Assembly: GCA_031385325.1 (NCBI GenBank)
Contig: JANNBJ010000147.1
Location: forward strand, 1 to 64,000
DNA from: SYFY01 sp031385325
GTDB taxonomy: Bacteria; Pseudomonadota; Gammaproteobacteria; Pseudomonadales; Azotimanducaceae
DNA length: 64,000 nt
Direction of reading: 5' to 3'
The translations under genes and the position numbers were made by a program. The notes beneath the pieces are model-generated. The model searched no databases. It was not told where the DNA came from and saw only the letters and a list, made by a program, of their open reading frames with translations. Below, piece by piece: positions 45,320 to 53,915 of the stretch; positions within the stretch are counted from its first letter, which is position 1; every line of letters starts with the position of its first letter.

Positions 45320-46518
45320 GCGACGGTCGACGACCGCTGGATGGCATTCGGGTTATCGAAGCAGGACAGCTGCTCGCCGGTCCGTTTGCTGGCACGTTAC
45401 TGGGTTACTTCGGTGCCGAGGTCATCAAGATCGAACCACCAGGAGAAGGAGATCCGATTCGCGGCTGGCGCACCCTCGATGAACGCGGCACATCCTGGTG
45501 GTGGTACAGCCTGGGGCGCAACAAGAAATCCGTTACCGTCAATCTGCGATCAGCGGCCGGGCGGAACATCGCACGACAGCTGATCGAAACCGCCGACGTT
45601 GTGATCGAAAACTTCAAGCCAGGCACCATGGAGAAGTGGGGTCTTGGGCCGGAAGTCTTCAAGACCTCCAATCCTGGCCTGATCTACTCACGAATCTCCG
45701 GTTATGGGCAAACCGGCCCTTACTCACACAAACCAGGTTACGCCTCAGTCACCGAAGGCTTCAGCGGTTTCCGCCACCTCAATGGATTCCCGGGCGAAGC
45801 GCCGGTGCGGCCCAACCTCAGCCTCGGCGATACGGTATCGGGTCTGCATGCGGTGATTGGAATCCTGCTGGCCATTGTGGGACGCGAACGTGTTACCCAG
45901 GGTCAGGGCCAGAGTGTTGACGTCGCCCTGTACGAATCCATGTTCAATCTGATGGAAGGTGTGTTGCCTGAATATTCTGGTGCCAACCAGGTGCGTGGTG
46001 CGTCGGGCACCACCATCACCGGCATCGTCCCGACAAACACTTACGCCTGCGCGGATGGGAAGTATGTGGTAATCGGCGGGAATGGAGATTCGATCTTCAT
46101 CCGCCTCATGCAGGCGATCGGTCGTGGTGACATCGGCTCGGACCCTGCCTGCGCAGACAACAAAGGCCGGGTTGAACATCAGGCGCGCATTGACAAGGCC
46201 ATCGACACATGGACCCGCACCCAGACCGCGGCCCAGGTGATGGCCACCCTTGAAGCCGCCGATGTACCCGTGGGATTGATCTACAGCATCGAGGATGCTG
46301 TGCGTGATCCACACTATCAGGCACGCGGTATGTTCGAGACGGTCGACACCCCTTCCGGCGCTCTGGACATCCCTGCCATTCTGCCAAAGCTTGAGCTGAC
46401 GCCCGGTCGAACGGATTGGGCAGGCCCGGAAGTAGGTGCCGATACCGATGCCGTGCTGGAACAACTCGGCCTCGGGGCTGAAGAGATCACCACATTACGA
46501 TCGAGCGGCGACATTTGA
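45316..46518 (+). CDS. Class III CoA transferase (CaiB/BaiF family)
   Basis: 400 aa; moves CoA between carboxylic acids. Typical motifs are GIRVIEAGQLLAGPFAGTLLGYFGAEVIKIEPP with the conserved Asp/Glu region, TVNLRSAAGRNIARQLIETADVVIENFKPG, and RPNLSLGDTVSGLHAVIGIL with the catalytic Asp (LGD). The start at 45316 overlaps the PurN-like stop by 4 nt and has AGAGGA upstream. It probably activates the acid taken up by the TRAP system, with the SDR and MaoC-like proteins acting on the CoA ester. Confidence 0.93.
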   Translation: MSDGRRPLDGIRVIEAGQLLAGPFAGTLLGYFGAEVIKIEPPGEGDPIRGWRTLDERGTSWWWYSLGRNKKSVTVNLRSAAGRNIARQLIETADVVIENFKPGTMEKWGLGPEVFKTSNPGLIYSRISGYGQTGPYSHKPGYASVTEGFSGFRHLNGFPGEAPVRPNLSLGDTVSGLHAVIGILLAIVGRERVTQGQGQSVDVALYESMFNLMEGVLPEYSGANQVRGASGTTITGIVPTNTYACADGKYVVIGGNGDSIFIRLMQAIGRGDIGSDPACADNKGRVEHQARIDKAIDTWTRTQTAAQVMATLEAADVPVGLIYSIEDAVRDPHYQARGMFETVDTPSGALDIPAILPKLELTPGRTDWAGPEVGADTDAVLEQLGLGAEEITTLRSSGDI

Positions 46519-46557
46519 AAGTCTGATCACGCCAACAAGCTCCCGTAGGAGAAAAGC

Positions 46558-47304
46558 ATGCGAAAAGTCGCCATCGTCACCGGCGCAGGTAGCGGAATCG
46601 GACAAAGCGCTGCGCTCGCTCTGCTCGCGGAGGGTTACGCCGTCGTGTTGGCTGGACGCAGGCTTGATCGACTCGAGGCAGTTGCGGCACTGGCACCGAC
46701 GGGTGCCAGTGCGTTGGCTGTCGCAACCGACGTCAGTGATCTTGATTCAGTGACCAATCTGTTCACACAGACCAAGGCTCGTTTTGGTCGACTCGATCTT
46801 CTCTTCAACAACGCAGGGACCGGCGCACCACCCATTCCCATGGACGAATTGACCCTTGCGCAATGGCAACGCGTGGTCGACGTGAACATCACCGGTGCAT
46901 TCCTCTGTACACAACAGGCGATGCGGATCATGAAAACGCAAGCACCCAAAGGTGGCCGAATCATCAACAACGGCTCGATATCCGCGCATGTTCCACGCCC
47001 CAACTCGGCACCTTACACGGCCACTAAACACGCCATGACCGGGCTGACCAAATCCACCTCGCTGGACGGACGAGAGCACAACATCGTTTGCGGTCAGATC
47101 GACATCGGCAACGCACAAACCAGCATGACCGCTCGCATGAGCGGCGGCGTGATGCAGGCCAATGGCACGTTGGCACCGGAGCCGACGATGGACGTCGACC
47201 ATGTGGCCAGGGCCATCGTGTACATGGCCGGATTGCCTCTCGATGCAAACGTACAGTTCATGACCGTGATGGCATCGAAGATGCCGTTTATGGGGCGGGG
47301 ATGA
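46558..47304 (+). CDS. Short-chain dehydrogenase/reductase
   Basis: 248 aa, classical SDR: cofactor loop GAGSGIG near residue 10, NNAG, the catalytic Ser, Tyr and Lys in ISAHVPRPNSAPYTATKHA, with Asn in VDVNITGAF. The residues after strand 2 are AGRRLDR, so NADP(H) is likely. It is 39 bp after the CoA transferase and probably the last gene of the TRAP catabolic operon. It would oxidise or reduce a hydroxy/keto group; the substrate is unknown. Confidence 0.93.
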   Translation: MRKVAIVTGAGSGIGQSAALALLAEGYAVVLAGRRLDRLEAVAALAPTGASALAVATDVSDLDSVTNLFTQTKARFGRLDLLFNNAGTGAPPIPMDELTLAQWQRVVDVNITGAFLCTQQAMRIMKTQAPKGGRIINNGSISAHVPRPNSAPYTATKHAMTGLTKSTSLDGREHNIVCGQIDIGNAQTSMTARMSGGVMQANGTLAPEPTMDVDHVARAIVYMAGLPLDANVQFMTVMASKMPFMGRG

Positions 47305-47412
47305 CCGGTGGCGATCATCGGTTGTAGCTCTGCTGACAGAATTCGCTTAGGTTGAAAGCAGGTTGATGCCAGATCTGAGTGAGGTCTGGCAATGGCGGTG
47401 AGGGGTTTTGAT

Positions 47413-47462
47413 TCGCGGACGGAGTCTGCTCATGCCTAGGCGGAAGCGTCTGCTCCTACAAA
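47413..47462. repeat. REP-like short repeat
   Basis: Two copies of GTCTGCTC (47424-47431 and 47448-47455) sit in imperfect stem-forming contexts (TCGCGGACGGAGTCTGCTC and GGCGGAAGCGTCTGCTCC); read on the minus strand, they start TGTAGGAGCAGACG, like the extragenic TGTAGGAGCxxxx repeats of pseudomonad-type genomes. It lies in the 173-bp gap before the MFS gene. Other copies would be needed to confirm it. Confidence 0.45.
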
Positions 47463-47477
47463 TTTGAGGGGAAAACA

Positions 47478-48923
47478 GTGACTTCAACGGCTCCTGCCAC
47501 GCTTGGCTGGCGAGTACGCCTCATGTTCGCCTTCGGACAGATTCCAGAAGGTGTGCAGAGCACCTCGTTCGGATTCTTCCTCCTGTTTTTCTACAACCAG
47601 GTGTTGGGGCTGTCCGGATTTCTCACCAGTGCAGCGATTGTCATCGCACTGGTGATTGACGCCGTCATCGACCCGATCGTTGGCTCATGGTCCGACCGCA
47701 CCCAAAGTGGCTGGGGGCGACGACATCCTTTCATGTACCTGGCTGCCCTCCCGTTCGCGGTGAGCTTCTATTTTTTGTTCGCACCACCTTCAGGGCTCGA
47801 TGAAACAGGCCTGTTCATCTGGTTGGTCTCGCTGTCCATTCTGACTCGAGCCACGCAGTCCTGTTACTCCATTCCGCATACCGCAATGACTGCGGAACTC
47901 TCCACGGATTATGACGAACGAACGCTGCTGTCCGCACTGCGTTCGATCCTGGGTTCAGTAGGCACACTGATGGTGTTTCTGATCGGCTTGCAGATCTACT
48001 TCGAGGCGACAGACAAGTACCCCAACGGGCAACTCAATCCGGAGGCCTATCCCTTATTTGCCGCGACGTTTGCAATCGTCATTGCACTGGGTGTGTGGAT
48101 CTCAGCGTTTGGCACCCACAGTCAGATCCCGTACCTGCCGCAATCTGTACCAACCGGAAAGCGCTTCAGTGTCCTTCAGGTGACAAGAGAAGCCGGTCAG
48201 GCTTTCACGCTGAGTTCTTTTCGTGTGATCGTTTTGATGGCAGTGCTGTGGGGCATGACGATGGGCATGGTGAGCGCCCTGTCGATCTACCTGGGTACGC
48301 TGTACTTTCAGTTCAGCCTCTCCATGATCGGCCTCAGCTTTCCCGCATCCGTGGTAGGCGGCTTCATCGGAGCAGGTCTTGCCACGCCCTTGGGACGGAT
48401 TTTCCCGGAAAAGAAAACCCTGCTCATCGGTGGGCTGATCTGGTATGCGTTGTGGAACACGTTACCGATTATCCTGAGCCTGCTCGGTATGTTCCCGAAA
48501 CCCGGCGACCCGATGCTCTTCTATCTGGTGATGGCCGCCAACGCCATCTGCAGCGTCGGTATCGGTGTGCTCGGTGTGATGATCGGCTCGATGATCGCGG
48601 ACATCACCGACGAACACGAAGAAATTCATGGCAGTCGCAATGAAGGCATCTACTACGCAGCGGCCTCGTTTGCAGCCAAGGCGATTGGTGGATTCGGCAT
48701 CATCATCTCTGGCGTAGTTGTCGATCTCGCCGGAATTCAACGCAACGCGACGGTTGAGACCATCGACCCCGAAGCTCTGCGAACATTGGCCATGGCGATG
48801 GGGCCGGGAGTACTCGTCATGATCGGAATCACGGCTTCGGTAGCAAGCCTCTACAAACTCACCCGCAAGGAACACAGTCGCATCCGCGCCGCGATCGACG
48901 GAGCACAGACCGTCAGGGCCTGA
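47478..48923 (+). CDS. GPH-type MFS sugar/cation symporter
   Basis: 481 aa, 12 hydrophobic segments. The glycoside-pentoside-hexuronide:cation symporter signature is clear: DAVIDPIVGSWSDRTQSGWGRRHPFMYLAALPFAVSF. Similar sequences are often annotated as MFS transporters in marine gammaproteobacteria, not always with sugars as substrates. The start is GTG with GAGGGGA upstream. A strong hairpin follows the stop. It is separated from the TRAP operon by a REP-like repeat, so it may be regulated separately. Confidence 0.92.
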   Translation: MTSTAPATLGWRVRLMFAFGQIPEGVQSTSFGFFLLFFYNQVLGLSGFLTSAAIVIALVIDAVIDPIVGSWSDRTQSGWGRRHPFMYLAALPFAVSFYFLFAPPSGLDETGLFIWLVSLSILTRATQSCYSIPHTAMTAELSTDYDERTLLSALRSILGSVGTLMVFLIGLQIYFEATDKYPNGQLNPEAYPLFAATFAIVIALGVWISAFGTHSQIPYLPQSVPTGKRFSVLQVTREAGQAFTLSSFRVIVLMAVLWGMTMGMVSALSIYLGTLYFQFSLSMIGLSFPASVVGGFIGAGLATPLGRIFPEKKTLLIGGLIWYALWNTLPIILSLLGMFPKPGDPMLFYLVMAANAICSVGIGVLGVMIGSMIADITDEHEEIHGSRNEGIYYAAASFAAKAIGGFGIIISGVVVDLAGIQRNATVETIDPEALRTLAMAMGPGVLVMIGITASVASLYKLTRKEHSRIRAAIDGAQTVRA

Positions 48924-48928
48924 AGTGG

Positions 48929-48950
48929 AAGCGCCCCGAGTGGGGCGCTT
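48929..48950 (+). terminator. Terminator of the GPH symporter gene
   Basis: A perfect 9-bp stem, AAGCGCCCC / GGGGCGCTT, with a GAGT loop starts 5 bp after the stop and is followed by GATTTCTTC. It lies between the symporter and convergent amtB and may serve both. Confidence 0.7.
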
Positions 48951-48978
48951 GATTTCTTCAAGAGTCGAGCGCTATGGG

Positions 48979-50529
48979 TTACATGCTGTACGCACGTTCG
49001 CCATGCTGCGTGACATCGAGACCTTCGCGTTCGTTCTCTTCCGACACGCGCAGACCAACGATGAGATCCACCAACTTGTAGCAGATAAAGGCGACTACTC
49101 CAGACCAGATTACGGCGGTACCAACCGCCTGCACCTGGATCCAGAACTGTGCGCCAATTTCCGTCGTCACGAAGGTGTTGTTGATGTAGTCGGGAATGCC
49201 CGCACCACCCATGCTCCAGCTATTGAACAAACCGGTCAGCAAAGCGCCGAGAATTCCGCCGATGCCATGGATTCCAAAGACGTCGAGCGCATCGTCCGCA
49301 CCCAACAATTTCTTCAAGCCGGTGACACCCCAGAAACAGCACACACCTGCCAATGCACCAATGATCAGCCCGCCGCCTACACCAACCCAGCCACACGCCG
49401 GGGTGATGGCAACCAGACCAGCCACAGCGCCTGAGACTGCGCCAAGCATCGACGGTTTACCCTTCATCATCCACTCTGCCAACATCCAGGTGAGCGTTGC
49501 AGCAGCAGTTGCGGTCAGTGTATTGACGAATGCAAGCGTAGCGGTACCACATGCTTCAAGCGCAGAACCTGCGTTGAAGCCGAACCAGCCCACCCACAGC
49601 ATCGAGGCACCGATCATTGTCATGGTGAGATTGTGCGGGGTCATCGCCTCACGCCCATAACCAACGCGCTTGCCAACAACATAAGCACCTACCAGCCCGG
49701 CTACAGCCGCGTTGATATGCACGACCGTACCACCCGCGAAGTCCAGTGCACCCTTGGCGAACAGGAAGCCGGATGCCGCCATGGCTGCGTCGTACGAATC
49801 CTGGTCAGTAATTGCATCCGGACCTGGCCAGAACCACACCATGTGCGCCATCGGAATGTATGCAAAGGTGAACCACAACGCAGAGAACAACAGCACCGCT
49901 GAGAACTTCATGCGCTCAGCGAAAGCACCAACAATCAGCGCAACGGTGATTGCCGCAAACGAGGCCTGGAAGGCGACAAACGTAAACTCCGGAATGTAGA
50001 CGCCTTTGCTGAACGTCGCAGCGTTCGCTACTCCATTCGTGACCGGATCGAAGATCCCAGCAAGCATCACTCTGTCAAAACCTCCAAAGAAGGCATTACC
50101 CTGCGTAAACGCCAGCGAATAGCCATAGATCACCCAAAGTACCGAGATCATCGAAAAGATAACAAACACCTGCATCAACACCGACAGCATGTTCTTGCTG
50201 CGAACGAGCCCGCCGTAGAATAGCGCCACGCCAGGAATGGTCATCATGATGACCAGCAAGGTCGCAGTCAGCATCCAGGTAGTGTCACCCTTGTTCGGGC
50301 TGGGTGCGGCAACTGGAGCTTCTTCTTCAACCGCAACCGCTTCCTCGACGATCGGTTCGGAAATTGCTTCCGACTCGACGAGCGGATCCATCGCTGCAAT
50401 ATCACTCACTGTCGTTTCAAGGCTCGCGGCCTCATCAACCGGCGTAACCACCGACTCGTCCTGAGCCAGCGTTAGTCCGGAAGACAAGAGGACCAACGCC
50501 AGGCCCAACGAAGTAATTATTCTTTTCAT
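48979..50529 (-). CDS. amtB: Ammonium transporter
   Basis: 516 aa; a trimeric inner-membrane ammonium channel with 11 TM segments. Recognisable are PGVALFYGGLVRSKN, FAYIPMAHMVWFWPGP, the central-pore FAGGTVVHINAAVAGLVGAYVVGKR with the first pore His, and DVFGIHGIGGILGALLTGLF with the second. A signal peptide (IITSLGLALVLLSSGLTLAQ) is followed by an unusually long acidic/alanine-rich linker (about residues 22-80) before the first membrane helix. The start at 50529 follows GGGAGGTGTGTGAAC. It is cotranscribed with glnK, 130 bp upstream. Confidence 0.95.
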   Translation of the reverse strand: MKRIITSLGLALVLLSSGLTLAQDESVVTPVDEAASLETTVSDIAAMDPLVESEAISEPIVEEAVAVEEEAPVAAPSPNKGDTTWMLTATLLVIMMTIPGVALFYGGLVRSKNMLSVLMQVFVIFSMISVLWVIYGYSLAFTQGNAFFGGFDRVMLAGIFDPVTNGVANAATFSKGVYIPEFTFVAFQASFAAITVALIVGAFAERMKFSAVLLFSALWFTFAYIPMAHMVWFWPGPDAITDQDSYDAAMAASGFLFAKGALDFAGGTVVHINAAVAGLVGAYVVGKRVGYGREAMTPHNLTMTMIGASMLWVGWFGFNAGSALEACGTATLAFVNTLTATAAATLTWMLAEWMMKGKPSMLGAVSGAVAGLVAITPACGWVGVGGGLIIGALAGVCCFWGVTGLKKLLGADDALDVFGIHGIGGILGALLTGLFNSWSMGGAGIPDYINNTFVTTEIGAQFWIQVQAVGTAVIWSGVVAFICYKLVDLIVGLRVSEENEREGLDVTQHGERAYSM

Positions 50530-50659
50530 GTTCACACACCTCCCAGGACAACGGACCTGGATTGGCTCGTGTGAACACACACGTCGCCATCCAGACTGAT
50601 GATGCCGAAGCTATCGATCGTGCAATTGTTTTGTGTCAACGCTCGCATCTCTAATGCTC

Positions 50660-50998
50660 CTAAATGGCTTCCACACCGGTCTCACCGGTGCGGATGCGGA
50701 TGACGTCTGCCAGAGGCAGAATGAAGATCTTCCCATCGCCGACTTTGCCGGTGTGGGCTGCCTTCTGTATGGCTTCAACTACGACATCGAGTTGCGAATC
50801 ATCGACAGCGACTTCGAGCTTGATCTTGGGCAGAAAGTCCACCACGTACTCCGCGCCGCGATAGAGTTCTGTATGTCCTTTCTGTCGCCCGAATCCTTTG
50901 ACTTCGGTGACGGTCATTCCGGCAATTCCGATTTCGGAAAGATGTGTTCGCACATCATCGAGTTTGAACGGTTTAATAATGGCAGTAACAAGTTGCAT
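50660..50998 (-). CDS. glnK: Nitrogen regulatory protein P-II
   Basis: 112 aa, full-length PII. The uridylylation site Tyr51 is present (TELYRGAEYVVDFLPK), with the T-loop, the B-loop HTGKVGDGKIFI and the C-loop RIRTGETGVEAI. It senses 2-oxoglutarate and ATP/ADP, and when unmodified would block AmtB. The start at 50998 follows AAGGGGGAATAGCC. It is the first gene of the canonical glnK-amtB pair; a sigma-54 promoter lies about 150 bp upstream. Confidence 0.96.
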   Translation of the reverse strand: MQLVTAIIKPFKLDDVRTHLSEIGIAGMTVTEVKGFGRQKGHTELYRGAEYVVDFLPKIKLEVAVDDSQLDVVVEAIQKAAHTGKVGDGKIFILPLADVIRIRTGETGVEAI

Positions 50999-51146
50999 GG
51001 CTATTCCCCCTTCGTCGCGTAACCGAGAACGCACGCCATCATCGATACAGCGTCAGATCGGAACGTGATGGCAGTGTTGTTCAATTTGATTCCTCTGTTT
51101 ACAGGATGTTGATCCAGGGTTCGCAAAGCGAACTCGGTGAGAGAGA

Positions 51147-51162
51147 GCACGTTCCGTGCCAA
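51147..51162 (-). promoter_or_regulatory. Sigma-54 promoter of glnK-amtB
   Basis: On the minus strand TGGCAC-GGAAC-GTGCT matches the -24/-12 consensus TGGCAC-N5-TTGCW with one mismatch, keeping the essential GG and GC. It would start transcription near 51136, giving a leader of about 138 nt. It fits the known NtrC/sigma-54 control of glnK-amtB. I did not find a convincing NtrC site in the bases further upstream. Confidence 0.75.
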
Positions 51163-51511
51163 TGACTCAGTCCGTGTAACGGTTTGTTAAACACAAGGCA
51201 GCAAAAAACCGGGATACGCGAAGTAACGATCTGGGATGAAATCGAAGGGGCGACCAAAGGCCACCTCTTCACACAGCTGAGGAAACATGGAGCGAAAAAG
51301 CTGGATGGGAGGGAACTAGTTCGGTTCGCTCATCGTTCGGCATTCCTCCGCTGGATTACGAAGGGAATAGAGCAAGCGGCGTGCCAGCAGTTCAATCACC
51401 AACAAATAGCCACCAGGACTCGAGCTGAACAGCCAGACAAAGGGCGGGTGCTTCATTCCGGTGCGTTTTTTAGCCGCCTGCTCGGGATCAGGCACCAAGA
51501 TCAAGCGTTGA
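51163..51511. other. Gene-poor gap between glnK and the IMPase gene
   Basis: About 350 bp. It must contain any activator sites for the sigma-54 promoter. Open frames exist on both strands (128 codons on plus, 88 on minus), but neither has family resemblance, a ribosome site or coding character, and I do not call them genes. I see nothing else definite in it. Confidence 0.5.
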
Positions 51512-52330
51512 TCAGCCCTGGAGCACCTGAAGCGCTTCATCGTGGAGCAACCGGTTGCCACAAGCGATGACGTTACCGCCAAACACCGGCGAACCGCCCG
51601 CCCAATCCGTGATCACACCGCCCGCCCCACGCACTATCGGAATGAGCGCCTGGATGTCGTACGCCTGCAGACCACCATCGATTCCAATATCCATGAAGCC
51701 CATGGCGAGCACTGAGTAGATGTAACAGTCACCCCCATATCGAGCCATGCGCACCCGACCTTCGAGGGCATCGTATCGCGCTCGGTCTGTGGCGCCCTTG
51801 ATCAGATTCGGATTGGTCGTGCCCATGACGGCCTGCGCCAGCGCAACAGAAGGACGAGTGACTATCGCAGTTTGTTCCGCGCCACGGGCATGGAAGGCCG
51901 TGACCCCATCCCCACTCCAAAGCTCATCGGTGAAGGGCTGGTAGACCACGCCGATGACGGGTTCCTGACCATCAAACAATGCAAGCAGCAAGCCCCAATG
52001 CAACATGCCACTCATAAAGGCACGTGTACCATCAATAGGATCGATGACCCACGTCAGGCCGTTACCAGGCGCATGACCAAACTCTTCCCCCAACACACCA
52101 TGGGCAGGGTAGCGCTCCCTAATACGCTGGCGCAGCACCCGCTCAGCGGCACGATCGCCCTCAGTAACCGGATCAAAGCCGCCATCAGACAACTTGTTCT
52201 CCACATGAATGGGGCGGCGAAAAAACGGCAGCACGGCCTGTCCAGCTTCCTTCGCGATGACTCGCGCAAAGGCCAGCAGTTCCCGTCGCTCCACCTCGGA
52301 CACGAGAACCCGGTCGCTCAACGTCAGCAT
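51512..52330 (-). CDS. Inositol-monophosphatase-family phosphatase (HisN-like)
   Basis: 272 aa; Mg2+-dependent phosphomonoesterase. The metal motifs are complete: DPVTEGDRAAE, GEEF, DPIDGTRAFMSG and YDIQALIPIVRGAGG (the last replaces the more common WD-x-A). This form resembles histidinol-phosphate phosphatases of the HisN type, so a role in histidine synthesis is possible. The gene stands alone, divergent from RidA. Confidence 0.9.
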   Translation of the reverse strand: MLTLSDRVLVSEVERRELLAFARVIAKEAGQAVLPFFRRPIHVENKLSDGGFDPVTEGDRAAERVLRQRIRERYPAHGVLGEEFGHAPGNGLTWVIDPIDGTRAFMSGMLHWGLLLALFDGQEPVIGVVYQPFTDELWSGDGVTAFHARGAEQTAIVTRPSVALAQAVMGTTNPNLIKGATDRARYDALEGRVRMARYGGDCYIYSVLAMGFMDIGIDGGLQAYDIQALIPIVRGAGGVITDWAGGSPVFGGNVIACGNRLLHDEALQVLQG

Positions 52331-52419
52331 GATGCCCTCGAAACAGCTAATGGAGGCACGGTATGTACCTTGAAAAATCCACGCTATGATGCCAGCTGAA
52401 CCAGCTGTTGGAGTGGATC

Positions 52420-52803
52420 ATGGCAAAAGACATCATCGTGCCGAGTGAAGACAAGGCGCTCTACCAGAATTTTCACTTCGCCTCGGCAGCGCGTGCCAAC
52501 GGCCTCGTGCTTTGCTCCGGCCAGATCGGCACTCAGGCCGGCGGTGGTGTTCCCGAATCGGCAGAAGAGGAGTTCCGAAACGCCTGGAAGGCGGTCGGCA
52601 AAGTACTGGCTGCCGCCGGACTCGGCTACAGCGATATCGTTGAAATCAACTCCTTTCACGTAGGGCTACAAAAAAACCTTGGCACCTTCATGAAGGTGAA
52701 GGATGAGTTCGTGAAGGAGCCTTACCCAGCGTGGACGGCGATAGGGGTGTCGGAGTTGGCGGTGCCAGGAGCGAGGGTGGAGGTTAGGGTGGTGGCTTGT
52801 TGA
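52420..52803 (+). CDS. RidA family (YjgF/UK114) protein
   Basis: 127 aa. Family features: LVLCSGQIGTQAGG, EEEFRNAWKAVGKVLAAAGLGYSDIVEINSFHV and the end YPAWTAIGVSELAVPGARVEVRVVA with the conserved Arg for the imine/carboxylate. It probably deaminates reactive enamines/imines. I start at 52420 (GGAG 8 nt upstream). It is the last gene with normal base composition before the AT-rich island. Confidence 0.92.
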   Translation: MAKDIIVPSEDKALYQNFHFASAARANGLVLCSGQIGTQAGGGVPESAEEEFRNAWKAVGKVLAAAGLGYSDIVEINSFHVGLQKNLGTFMKVKDEFVKEPYPAWTAIGVSELAVPGARVEVRVVAC

Positions 52804-52906
52804 TCAGACTCCGAATTTTTCGAATAAGCCTCGGTCTCGACCCAGAATCCGGCTGCTCGAAGTAAACCTCCGAAATTAATGCCCCTCGAATTAAGCTAAT
52901 CGAAAA

Positions 52907-53650
52907 ATGAATAAGTCTAAAGATCAGCGGCACGCCGAAGACATCCAGTGGTCAATCTATGCCAACTATTACGACGCCATGTGCAAACTCAATCCATCCT
53001 ACGATTCGATGCTAACAATGGTAGTCGAACACTTTGAGAGTTTGCATTTGCACCCGGACGCGCGGGTTTTGGATGTTGGGGGAGGAACAGGCAATTTGCT
53101 GCTTCGCCTCGCAAAACTTCACCCGCAGATATCCTTTGTTCACTTGGACATCGATGAGGGAATGTTGGGTCTGGCGCGTGATAAGTACCAAGCCCACTCA
53201 ATATCAAATGTTGAGCTTGTCCGTGCATCCTTTTTGGAATGGGAACACAAGAACAGTACGTTCGACGTCATCGTGAGCACTAATGCCTTGTACGCAATTC
53301 AACCACATCAGACAGCATTGGAGCTGATGCATCGCCTACTTCGATCTACTGGTAAGCTTGTGCTAGTGGACTTCGGTCGTCGGCAAAACACCAACGATTG
53401 GTTGTTCTACCTAATCAGAAAAGGCATTGCTAACTACGGTTGGAAACGTACATACCGAATAGTCGTGGATAATTGGGAGGCGGCGCGTCAAAACCGAAGG
53501 ACAACTGCCGCCCAAAAACAGGGGCACTATTGGCTTCACAGCACTAAAGAATTCACCGCCGCGTTAGCAGACGCTCAATTCGAAGTTGAAAACGTAGGCT
53601 CCTGTTACCGTGGGTACAGCGACATTGCGGTTTGTAGACCGCGAAAATAG
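52907..53650 (+). CDS. Class I SAM-dependent methyltransferase
   Basis: 247 aa. The SAM-binding motif I is ARVLDVGGGTGNLLLRL (residues 51-67), followed by FVHLDIDEGML with the acidic residue for the ribose, and the post-I region FDVIVSTNALYAI. The C-terminal part (KGIANYGWKRTYRIVV) would define the substrate pocket. It methylates a small molecule or lipid; the target is unknown. It is the first gene of the AT-rich island and might modify the product of the acyltransferase encoded downstream, although a 240-bp gap separates it from the cyclase. Confidence 0.88.
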   Translation: MNKSKDQRHAEDIQWSIYANYYDAMCKLNPSYDSMLTMVVEHFESLHLHPDARVLDVGGGTGNLLLRLAKLHPQISFVHLDIDEGMLGLARDKYQAHSISNVELVRASFLEWEHKNSTFDVIVSTNALYAIQPHQTALELMHRLLRSTGKLVLVDFGRRQNTNDWLFYLIRKGIANYGWKRTYRIVVDNWEAARQNRRTTAAQKQGHYWLHSTKEFTAALADAQFEVENVGSCYRGYSDIAVCRPRK

Positions 53651-53915
53651 GCACTTTCCTTCTTTTTAGAGCGAACTTACATCAACTCCCTCGCGAAAAA
53701 ATATCCACTAGATGTAGGCTTCTTTGACTTTCAAAGACAACTAAAGCAAAGACGCAGTTAACACATTCTTGCCAGGCAGGTTGATTTGCTGCTTTCAAAT
53801 GCGCAATCTAATTCCTCTCACATAAAACAGTCTAACGTCGACATGAGCTCAACGAGGATCACCCCAGCGGAGCTCTTTTCAGTGACTATCGGTGACAGCA
53901 GGTCTTGCCCTGAAT

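Noticed and set aside
51184..51582. Open frames of 128 (plus) and 88 (minus) codons between glnK and the phosphatase gene.
   Set aside because: No homologous features, they overlap each other and the phosphatase end, and start signals are poor.
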